This document shows positions 1-5,257 of a stretch of DNA of 5,257 nt, one piece after another. The position numbers and the translations under genes are program-made. The DNA is taken from contig WRJU01000118.1 in the NCBI GenBank assembly GCA_009778425.1, forward strand, positions 1-5,257. The letters run 5' to 3'. The stretch comes from Pseudomonadota bacterium (GTDB lineage Bacteria; Pseudomonadota; Gammaproteobacteria; Burkholderiales; Rhodocyclaceae). Positions within the stretch are counted from its first letter, which is position 1; each line of letters opens with the position of its first letter. The notes beneath the pieces were generated by a model. That model searched no databases and was not told where the DNA came from. It saw only the letters and a program-made list of their open reading frames with translations.

Positions 1-357
1 GAAGAAATCCTGATGGAAGCGCCGAAGGTGACGATCCGGGGGCAGAACGGCGAGGTGGTGTACGAAAACGGCATCGTCTCGCGCACCACCGCCTCGAACG
101 TCCAGCACGCGGGTGGCCACAGCATGACGGGGCCAGCGAGCGCCACCGCAAGCCTGCCGGGCATGCCCGCGAGCACGACGATGACCAATGAAAAGTTCAT
201 TGCACTTGACTCGAACAACGATCCGGTGACAGGGCTCAAGTACGAAATTCAGGATGGCGAAGGGGGAATTGAGTCCTCTGGCAGCACGGGAGGCTCCGGC
301 GACTCCTCTTCTGTGGTCAAAAATGCCGTCAAGAAAATCAAACTCGTCTTCAAATAG
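1..357 (+). CDS. vgrG: VgrG spike protein, C-terminal end (5' truncated by window)
   Basis: The frame is open from base 1 (first residues EEIL), so the ATG at 13 is internal and this is the last 118 residues of a longer protein. VgrG forms the trimeric tip of the T6SS needle and carries effectors. Residues 1-30 (EEILMEAPKVTIRG, then NGEVVYENGIV) have the repeating strand pattern of the VgrG beta-helix and DUF2345-type region. Next comes a segment typical of VgrG tails (GGHSMTGPAS, then LPGMPAS). From about residue 64 (EKFIALDSNNDPVTGLKYEI) it resembles the first strands of the transthyretin-like tail domain found on lipase-carrying VgrGs. It then runs through a Gly/Ser-rich turn to a final basic strand (VKKIKLVFK). 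The stop TAG at 355-357 lies 8 bases before the lipase start, which fits a VgrG dedicated to that effector. VgrG identity rests on pattern recognition of the tail alone; the diagnostic N-terminal domains are outside the window. Confidence 0.85.
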   Translation, partial: EEILMEAPKVTIRGQNGEVVYENGIVSRTTASNVQHAGGHSMTGPASATASLPGMPASTTMTNEKFIALDSNNDPVTGLKYEIQDGEGGIESSGSTGGSGDSSSVVKNAVKKIKLVFK

Positions 358-359
358 GA
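356..359 (+). promoter_or_regulatory. Ribosome binding site of the lipase gene, overlapping the vgrG stop
   Basis: AGGA at 356-359 lies 6 bases before the ATG at 366 and shares bases with the vgrG stop codon TAG. It supports the 366 start and suggests that ribosomes finishing vgrG help start the effector. Confidence 0.6.
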
Positions 360-365
360 AAAATC

Positions 366-2159
366 ATGGGCACAAAGCCAGCTACCCGCCGCGTCAAGCT
401 GCACTTCGACGGGAAGGGCAATCCCGCCTGCTACTCAACTACCAGCCCAGAGTCCTTTAATGTGCATGCGGCGCTCAGGTTGCCGCCGCGCGACGTGATC
501 CCTGTGATTTTTGTGCCGGGGGTCATGGGGTCGAACGTGGCTCTGAGGAAGGAGGAAGGCAGCGATGAACCCGGAGAGATCGTATGGCGGCCACCAAATG
601 GGGCGATTGGAGGGATTCAATCGGCATGGCAAGGAAGCAATCAAAAACCCGCCGAGCGTCAAAAACTCTTTGACCCGGACAAGACGGTTGTCGACGATAG
701 AGGCCCTTGCAGGGTGACGAATACGGTCGATTTCAACTATTGGGTGACGAAAGATGCCGCTCAAAAGCGCGGATGGGGGACTGTTCACCAGGAAAGCTAT
801 CACGACTTCTTGTCATACCTGGAAGACACCTTGAACGAGCGGATCACGAGCACTGGAGAACTGAAGGCCGATCTATTACAGACGCAATTCCTGGGCAGCC
901 CAGCGGGCAAGCTCCCCGGTTTTCGGGCCTCTTATGCTGAAACAGCCGAATACTCTGCAAAAGTCACCGCCGGTATTGCATTAAAAAAATGGCAGACTCC
1001 CTCCCCCCCTCCGCCGGTGGCCGAAGAGGACACCGAGCGGTTGGGCAAGTATTACTTCCCGGTTCATGCACACGGCTATAACTGGCTGCGCGACAACGAT
1101 GAAGCCGCAACCTTGTTGCTGAAAAAAATCAAGGAGGTTGTCGAGCAGTATCAAAAAAGCGATTACTTCGAGTGCGCGGGCAAGGTCATCCTCGTGACGC
1201 ACTCGATGGGCGGGCTGGTCGCGCGGCGTGCGGCGCAACAGGCACCGGACCAGATCATCGGGGTGGTGCATGGCGCACTGCCGGTCGTGGGCGCAGCAGT
1301 GCTCTACCGGCGCATGCGGGCGGGCATGGAAATAGGAGGCGCGTTCGACATTATCGGTAAGCTCGCGGCACAAGTCATTGGATCGGGCTCCCCGGAAATC
1401 ACTGCCTCGATTTGCCGCGCGCCTGGGCCGTTGGAATTGGCCCCGACCAAAGACTATCCTATGAATTGGCTCAGAATCGCCCAAGGGGACAAATTCATGA
1501 CGGATCAGAAAAGCAAGACCCTGTTCAGCTTGCCGAAGAAAGACCCCTATACGGAAATCTACAGCAAAACGACCGATGATTGCTGGTGGGCGATGGTTGA
1601 TCCCGCCTTGATTGATCCGTTAGGGACGATTCGGAAAGACGGTTTTGACCCGGCAGAAGAGTACAAGAAAGCCATTGGCATTGCCGAAGACTTTCACGAC
1701 ACCCTCGGTCTCTACGCGCACCCGGAAACCTACGGCTTTTATGGCATCGACAACAAGGATTACCGCTCATACGGGCATGTGGTCTGGAGCAGCCAATTCT
1801 ATAACTCCAGGCCGTCGGACGACCTGATGGCAAAGAAATTTTATTCCACCACCTCGCTTGGATCGGTAGATATTCCCGTGCAGGAGCGGCCACCGTATGC
1901 GCCAGTATGCGAAAACTTCAAATTGCTCCTGGATCGGAATCAAGAGGGTGATGGCACGGTGCCATTAGACTCAGGTGCGATGCTCCGAAGGCTGCAAAAC
2001 ATTAAGGGGCAGGACAGGGTATTCGGAATAGAAGGGTTTGACCACCAGGGAGCCTACAACAGTGAGTTTTCGAGGCAGGCCACTGTCTATTTCCTGACCC
2101 GGATCGCGCGCAACGCCCCGCCGCTTTCACCGCCGAAAGGAGGGGTGCCACCATGCTGA
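366..2159 (+). CDS. T6SS phospholipase effector, alpha/beta-hydrolase (Tle type, probably Tle4)
   Basis: This is a 597-residue predicted lipase without a signal peptide, as expected for cargo loaded on VgrG in the cytoplasm and delivered to a target cell's periplasm to cleave membrane phospholipids. Visible motifs, in order: FVPGVMGSN (residues 49-57, first core strand and turn, as in LCAT/PGAP1-like hydrolases); a long insertion with a proline run (TPSPPPP, about 211-217); HAHGYNW (234-240, a likely oxyanion-hole strand); THSMGG (278-283) with nucleophile Ser280; a variable cap region (about 310-515); GDGTVP (528-533) with likely acid Asp529; and GFDHQG (557-562) with likely base His560. The spacing Ser-(~250)-Asp-(~30)-His fits a complete catalytic triad. 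The first Gly of the usual GxSxG is Thr here. Tle4 rather than Tle3 or another class is inferred mainly from the adjoining Tli4-like gene. It follows vgrG by 8 bases and overlaps the immunity gene by 7. The hydrolase fold is near certain; the Tle subclass is not. Confidence 0.9.
   Translation: MGTKPATRRVKLHFDGKGNPACYSTTSPESFNVHAALRLPPRDVIPVIFVPGVMGSNVALRKEEGSDEPGEIVWRPPNGAIGGIQSAWQGSNQKPAERQKLFDPDKTVVDDRGPCRVTNTVDFNYWVTKDAAQKRGWGTVHQESYHDFLSYLEDTLNERITSTGELKADLLQTQFLGSPAGKLPGFRASYAETAEYSAKVTAGIALKKWQTPSPPPPVAEEDTERLGKYYFPVHAHGYNWLRDNDEAATLLLKKIKEVVEQYQKSDYFECAGKVILVTHSMGGLVARRAAQQAPDQIIGVVHGALPVVGAAVLYRRMRAGMEIGGAFDIIGKLAAQVIGSGSPEITASICRAPGPLELAPTKDYPMNWLRIAQGDKFMTDQKSKTLFSLPKKDPYTEIYSKTTDDCWWAMVDPALIDPLGTIRKDGFDPAEEYKKAIGIAEDFHDTLGLYAHPETYGFYGIDNKDYRSYGHVVWSSQFYNSRPSDDLMAKKFYSTTSLGSVDIPVQERPPYAPVCENFKLLLDRNQEGDGTVPLDSGAMLRRLQNIKGQDRVFGIEGFDHQGAYNSEFSRQATVYFLTRIARNAPPLSPPKGGVPPC
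2137..2143 (+). promoter_or_regulatory. Strong ribosome binding site of the immunity gene, inside the effector gene
   Basis: AAGGAGG at 2137-2143 is a near-perfect Shine-Dalgarno sequence 9 bases before the ATG at 2153. It is embedded in the last codons of the lipase, where it encodes part of PPKGGVPPC. It fixes the immunity start at 2153 and should give strong translation of the antidote, including independent initiation. Confidence 0.85.
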
Positions 2160-3469
2160 GAATGCTGGCTTTAATTCTGCTTGCCCTGAGTACCTCTGTT
2201 CATGCCACGGAGACAAAGATGTTCGAGAAAATGAAAACGTATTGCATTGGCCGTTATCTGGTGGATGTGCCCGTTGAAGCGGAAATGTTGGGGTGGAGGA
2301 ACTCCTACGCATTGGGGGCAATCGGAGTCGGGTTTGGTGTCCCGAAATTCCGCGAACTGGTGAAGGAGACGCTAGAGAAGAGGAAAAACCAACAGGGTAA
2401 AAGATCATTCAAGTTTGTGAGAACGGAATACCCTGAAGAGGGTGATAGACAGGACAGGCAAATTATCATCAGCCAAGCGGATTTGTATGGAAGCAAGCCG
2501 TATGAGATAGATGCGTTTACATTGAATCCGAGAGGTATACCAGGGGGTGGATATTTCTTTTACCTATTCAGCAAAGTAATAAATGAGAAAAACCTTGATG
2601 AAATGATTGAAAGATATAAAACCGTTCTATCCAATGTTCGCTACCGCCCCGACTCCGAAATCCCGAAGGAACCGGGGTTTTGTTTCAAAGACGGATTTGT
2701 CGCGAATGATGGGAAAAATTCGCAGACGGAAGAGAATCGTGTGAGATTTAGGTTGAAAAACAACCCGGATGTTATTTTTTTAATTTATATTGATGTGCCA
2801 TTCGTAGAATCTCCCTCGATTTTGGAAAGAAAAAAGGAGGCAAAGCTGGAAGAACGGTTTCCGGGAAAAATTAAAACTATTCTTTCTGGAAAAAGAGAGA
2901 TCAATGGCATGCCTGGAGAAGAGGTTGCGGCCACGTTTCCCGCAGAGGATAAGACAGGGTCAGTACATGATTTTGTCTGGGAAACGCTTGGAGAATTAGA
3001 CAATCCTCTAAAACCGTACATCCGTATAGATATTGAATCTGGCTATGATGCTACAGGTATGGGGGGAGCCACTGCGTCGTCGCTTGAGGCGAAGGATATG
3101 TTGAAACTCTATGAGTCCATAGTGAAGACAATCCGTATTCGGCCTGTGACGGAGAACCCATCAGACGGAAAGACGCAGCCGCAGTCCTCGCCCCCTGCCC
3201 CGAAACCTGAAGCCCAAGCCCCGCAGGCGTCCCCGCTGCGGCTGGCCACCGGCGAGCCGTGCACCCGGACGGGGATGTGGCGATGCGTGGAAGACGGCAA
3301 GGTGGTGACTTATCACGAAGGGCGGTTCATGCCCACAGCGTACTTCTTCAAACCGGCCACGGGTTGGCTCAACCGGCTCAAGGGCGTGAAGTCCGTCTTC
3401 TCTCATCAGGGGCCAGGGCATTGGGAATGGGTGGGGGAATTGCCGGAGGTAGACGGGGAGAAAGGATGA
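2153..3469 (+). CDS. Periplasmic T6SS lipase immunity protein, Tli4 family, with extra C-terminal module
   Basis: This is a 438-residue exported protein expected to bind and block the lipase encoded just upstream. Residues 1-18 form a Sec signal peptide (MLRML, hydrophobic core, then STSVHA before TE) with a type I peptidase site and no lipobox cysteine, so it should be soluble in the periplasm. The mature N-terminal part has CIGRYLVDVP (31-40), the hallmark I associate with Tli4 N-domains. A second domain begins near PGFCF (174-178) and runs to about 332. Cys31 and Cys177 may form a disulfide. Residues 333-362 are a Pro/Ala/Gln-rich linker. Residues 363-438 form a small domain with EPCTRTGMWRC (Cys370, Cys378) and several Trp. 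The DNA changes from about 38% GC (2701-2820) to about 73% GC (3181-3300) at the linker, suggesting this end was added from another source. The start is set by AAGGAGG 9 bases upstream. It overlaps the lipase stop by 7 bases (ATGCTGA). Family identity comes from motif recognition and position. Confidence 0.85.
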   Translation: MLRMLALILLALSTSVHATETKMFEKMKTYCIGRYLVDVPVEAEMLGWRNSYALGAIGVGFGVPKFRELVKETLEKRKNQQGKRSFKFVRTEYPEEGDRQDRQIIISQADLYGSKPYEIDAFTLNPRGIPGGGYFFYLFSKVINEKNLDEMIERYKTVLSNVRYRPDSEIPKEPGFCFKDGFVANDGKNSQTEENRVRFRLKNNPDVIFLIYIDVPFVESPSILERKKEAKLEERFPGKIKTILSGKREINGMPGEEVAATFPAEDKTGSVHDFVWETLGELDNPLKPYIRIDIESGYDATGMGGATASSLEAKDMLKLYESIVKTIRIRPVTENPSDGKTQPQSSPPAPKPEAQAPQASPLRLATGEPCTRTGMWRCVEDGKVVTYHEGRFMPTAYFFKPATGWLNRLKGVKSVFSHQGPGHWEWVGELPEVDGEKG

Positions 3470-3567
3470 GGCCAACGACGGAGGAAAAAGCGGAATCAAA
3501 TGCAAAACCATGTGGAGTTGTGTTTTTCTTTATTGAAACCTGCATGGCAGTCAGGGAAATCATGTGA
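3466..3567 (+). CDS. Candidate small ORF (33 aa) bridging the immunity and TPR genes
   Basis: The ATG at 3466 overlaps the immunity stop as ATGA (3466-3469). GGGGAG (3455-3460) lies 5 bases before it. The frame stays open for 33 codons and stops at 3565-3567, sharing a base with the next ATG (TGATG, 3565-3569). The peptide starts MRPTTEEKAE, has a short hydrophobic core (GVVFFFIETC) and ends AVREIM. I recognise no homologue. It could be a translated coupler that carries ribosomes into the TPR gene, a real small protein, or chance. The frame continues upstream inside the immunity gene, where it is only a shadow reading. Confidence 0.25.
   Translation: MRPTTEEKAESNAKPCGVVFFFIETCMAVREIM
3553..3557 (+). 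promoter_or_regulatory. Ribosome binding site of the TPR gene
   Basis: AGGGA at 3553-3557 is 9 bases before the ATG at 3567 and 6 before the in-frame GTG at 3564. The spacing and the TGATG overlap with the small upstream frame slightly favour the ATG. Confidence 0.5.
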
Positions 3568-4496
3568 TGAAAAAAAGATATTGGGTGTTCTTGAGTCTTT
3601 TGACAATACCGATGTTTGTTGGGTTGTCACTGTCTTCCGCGTGTAATATTAACTGGCTTGGTGGTTCCAACACTCCGGCTTATTGCGCACCGGGACTCTT
3701 GATTATGTATGTTACTTACCCCGTTTGGTCTCCGTTCGTGACAACAGAAAGAGAAGAAATGGAACGCGAACAAGAAAAGACAAGAAAACTTATGGACGAA
3801 TGCTCGCCAGCGGAATGTATTGCTTTAGGTGATAAAGCATTGCAGGCGAGTAAATACAATGATGCAAATGACTTCTATACACGGGCAGTTGAGCGCGATT
3901 CAAATAATGCTCAGACTTACCTCAAACGCGGTCGGCTTAACACGTATAATTGGATAGGCGCTGATAAAGATAGAGCTATTGCGGATTTCGCACAGGCGAT
4001 CAACATAGACCCGAATATGGTAGATGCCTATCTCTTTCGTGGTGAGACTTATCTGAAATCAGACGAGTACGATAAAGCACTCTCTGATTTTGACCAAGCG
4101 ATCAAACTTGATAAGAATAAGGAAAACGCATATCTTTTTCGCGCTATGGTTTTTAAGAAACTAAATGAGCACGATAAGGAAATCTCTGATATTAATCGAG
4201 TGATTAACATTAATCCTGCCAATGCACAAGCGTTTCTTGCACGAGCAAACCTATATTACAATATGAATAAGTGGAATGAGGCTATCGCGGACTATGATAA
4301 AGTAATTGAAATACAACCAAAACCTTATTTCTGGATAGATGAAATTGCTTTTTATTGGAAAGCAAGATCTTATTATCATTTAGGAAACAAAATACAGGCT
4401 GCCGAAGCCGCAAAAAAGAGCTGTGAAGTTGTACCACGTGTCTCACAAGAATGCGATCTGCTGGAACAAATAAATAAGGGGCAAATCAATGAGTAG
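3567..4496 (+). CDS. Exported or membrane-tethered TPR-repeat protein of T6SS island
   Basis: This is a protein of 309 residues from the ATG at 3567 (310 if the adjoining GTG at 3564 is used; numbering below uses 310). It starts MKKRYW, then a hydrophobic stretch (about 8-25) ending LSLSSAC. That end fits a type I cleavage site after SSA or a weak lipobox at Cys27, since Ser at -3 is atypical. A second hydrophobic stretch (about 43-59, with two prolines) could anchor it, so the side of the membrane is uncertain. A charged helix follows (about 61-78), then about six tetratricopeptide repeats: roughly 82-115, 116-151, 152-185, 186-219, 220-253 and 259-292. They show typical A-IADF-QAI-IDP and A-L-RG-Y patterns. 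Paired cysteines at 80/85 and 287/297 flank the repeats and hint at an oxidising compartment. TPR arrays bind other proteins; the partner here is unknown. The gene is AT-rich (37% GC in 4141-4260), unlike the lipase and the next gene. An accessory immunity or assembly role is inferred from position only. Confidence 0.85.
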   Translation: MKKRYWVFLSLLTIPMFVGLSLSSACNINWLGGSNTPAYCAPGLLIMYVTYPVWSPFVTTEREEMEREQEKTRKLMDECSPAECIALGDKALQASKYNDANDFYTRAVERDSNNAQTYLKRGRLNTYNWIGADKDRAIADFAQAINIDPNMVDAYLFRGETYLKSDEYDKALSDFDQAIKLDKNKENAYLFRAMVFKKLNEHDKEISDINRVININPANAQAFLARANLYYNMNKWNEAIADYDKVIEIQPKPYFWIDEIAFYWKARSYYHLGNKIQAAEAAKKSCEVVPRVSQECDLLEQINKGQINE

Positions 4497-4536
4497 CTGT
4501 AGCAGATGGAAGGGATTTCTGGAGAGGATTAGATAA
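4489..4536 (+). CDS. Candidate mini-ORF (15 aa) bridging the TPR and membrane-protein genes
   Basis: The ATG at 4489 overlaps the end of the TPR gene (ATGAGTAG, 4489-4496), with AAGGGG (4476-4481) 7 bases upstream. It reads MSSCSRWKGFLERIR and stops at TAA 4534-4536, which forms TAATG (4534-4538) with the next start. It spans the whole gap. A 15-codon frame is easily due to chance. A coupling role is more plausible than a functional peptide. Confidence 0.18.
   Translation: MSSCSRWKGFLERIR
4521..4527 (+). promoter_or_regulatory. Ribosome binding site of the two-TM protein gene
   Basis: GGAGAGG at 4521-4527 lies 8 bases before the ATG at 4536 and decides this start over the in-frame ATG at 4587, which lacks a comparable site. 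Confidence 0.7.
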
Positions 4537-5257
4537 TGAACAGCATCAATTTGAATACACCGTTACTCACCACGAGAAAAGTGGGCATGAAACGTGTGGT
4601 TTTCGTCTTCTTGCTCTTTATCCTCCTCACCGTCCTGTGGTGGACAGCCCTGTGGCTGGCGTTGCCCGTCGAATGGCTGCAAAGCGAGCCGCCCGCATTC
4701 GTGCTCTTGCATATCGCTCCCCCTGTGTTGGCTTTAGCGGCAGGATGGGCGGGCAAGCGGGCATGGAGCTGGCACAAGACGCGAGCCAAAAGGCTTGCCG
4801 ATGAGCGGAAGGCTGCCGGGAAGCAAGCCACGCAGGACGCAGCTTATGTCTCACACTTGGCGGATCTGGCGCGATTACGCACCCATCTCGAATGTCGGGG
4901 CGTGTGGCAGGAACTCCCCTTGGAGGTTGCGCGGAGAATCGGAGGCGAGTCCGTCCTTCTCTCCTTGCTGCAACGGGTATTTTCCAAGGCATTGTCGCAG
5001 TGTGAGGCGATGGCGTGGCTGCCGGTCTATGTCTTGGTCGGGCGCGGTGTCGAAGAAAGCGCGGTGCAACTGAAACTGATCCAGCAAGCCATGCAACATG
5101 CCATGACGATGACTGGCGTCGAGAATCTGCCCCCCCAGCCCGAGTGCATCCCCCTGCCGGGTTCCGGGAATCTGGCTGACCGCCTCATTTCCCTCTTCGA
5201 CAACAACCCCGCGTTGCCAGCGGCCATCCTGGTGGGAATAGATTCACCATTGGGTGA
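4536..5257 (+). CDS. Two-TM inner-membrane protein of T6SS island, function unknown (3' truncated)
   Basis: The frame is open from the ATG at 4536 to the end of the window: 240 complete codons and no stop. The N-terminus is basic (TTRKVGMKR), followed by membrane segment 1 (about 21-43, ending LWLALP), a short loop (WLQSEPPA) and membrane segment 2 (about 54-72). A strongly basic stretch follows (GKRAWSWHKTRAKR, 72-85). By the positive-inside rule both ends lie in the cytoplasm with only about 10 residues in the periplasm. The rest is a soluble domain of helices and strands; PLPGSGNLADRL and LFDNNPALPAAILVG (about 221-235) stand out. I do not recognise the family with certainty. The FDNNPALPA stretch loosely recalls the DUF2875/Tla3 lipase-adaptor family, a guess from memory. 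GC is about 63% (4621-4740), back near the island core. Position last in a vgrG-lipase-immunity operon suggests a role in effector handling or protection. Confidence 0.8.
   Translation, partial: MNSINLNTPLLTTRKVGMKRVVFVFLLFILLTVLWWTALWLALPVEWLQSEPPAFVLLHIAPPVLALAAGWAGKRAWSWHKTRAKRLADERKAAGKQATQDAAYVSHLADLARLRTHLECRGVWQELPLEVARRIGGESVLLSLLQRVFSKALSQCEAMAWLPVYVLVGRGVEESAVQLKLIQQAMQHAMTMTGVENLPPQPECIPLPGSGNLADRLISLFDNNPALPAAILVGIDSPLG

Noticed and set aside
254..460. A frameshifted continuation of vgrG in the next frame
   Set aside because: The vgrG frame ends with a plausible final strand and stop just before the lipase ribosome site; the alternative frame gives a Ser/Arg-rich sequence with no VgrG-like pattern.
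1122..1137. A7 run followed by AAGGAGG as a programmed frameshift or internal start signal
   Set aside because: A stimulatory Shine-Dalgarno would need to be upstream of the slippery run, not directly after it, and no start codon lies at suitable spacing after AAGGAGG. The lipase frame continues intact with the triad downstream.
981..1484. Long open frame on the minus strand inside the lipase gene (167 codons)
   Set aside because: It lies wholly opposite a gene with clear catalytic motifs, has an Arg/His-rich low-complexity composition typical of antisense frames in GC-rich genes, and shows no convincing ribosome site or domain.
3259..3465. Upstream extension of the 33-codon bridging frame into the immunity gene
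   Set aside because: This part overlaps the immunity C-terminal module out of frame, is Arg/Gly-rich like a shadow reading, and has no need to be coding; only the portion from 3466 is considered.
3470..3563. Separate promoter for the TPR gene
   Set aside because: A TTGAAA-like box at 3533-3538 exists but there is no -10 element at normal spacing before the start; coupling from upstream explains expression better.
4497..4535. Rho-independent terminator after the TPR gene
   Set aside because: No GC-rich hairpin followed by a T run is present in this 39-base gap.
4529..4992. Minus-strand frames opposite the last gene
   Set aside because: They are explained as antisense shadows of the two-TM protein, whose + strand frame has a good ribosome site, coherent membrane segments and positive-inside charges.

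Overview
The window is a type VI secretion system (T6SS) effector island, probably from a proteobacterium and most likely a betaproteobacterium. That assignment is an inference from moderately high-GC core genes, a VgrG-linked lipase cassette and strong Shine-Dalgarno sequences. No species marker is present. All recognisable genes lie on the + strand in one tightly packed unit. I see no promoter, terminator, RNA gene, CRISPR array or insertion sequence.

Layout. Bases 1-357 hold the 3' end of a VgrG spike gene, with the end of the beta-helical gp5-like region and a short carboxy-terminal beta-sandwich-like tail. Eight bases later (366-2159) comes a 597-residue alpha/beta-hydrolase with a THSMGG nucleophile elbow, a Tle-type antibacterial phospholipase, probably Tle4 class. 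Its last 7 bases overlap the start of a 438-residue exported protein (2153-3469) of the Tli4 immunity family. That protein carries an unusual proline-rich linker and a small extra C-terminal module. Next is an AT-rich gene (3567-4496) for an exported or membrane-tethered protein with about six tetratricopeptide repeats. The last gene (4536 to the window edge) is incomplete and encodes a protein with two N-terminal membrane segments and a cytoplasmic domain of unknown function.

How they may work together. VgrG would carry the lipase out of the cell and into the periplasm of a neighbour, where it attacks membrane phospholipids. The Tli4-like protein would protect the producer's own periplasm. 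The TPR protein and the two-TM protein are candidates for accessory immunity, or for loading and targeting the effector. The two-TM protein may be a distant relative of Tla3-type lipase adaptors, but this is tentative.

Oddities. Translation is nearly continuous through the window. The two gaps longer than 8 bases (3470-3566 and 4497-4535) are each spanned exactly by a small open frame. Each begins on the upstream stop and ends in a TGATG or TAATG overlap with the next start. Base composition is mosaic: hand counts of 120-base samples give about 38% GC in the immunity gene body, 73% in its 3' end, 37% in the TPR gene and 63% in the last gene. This is the pattern expected of an island assembled from exchangeable cassettes.
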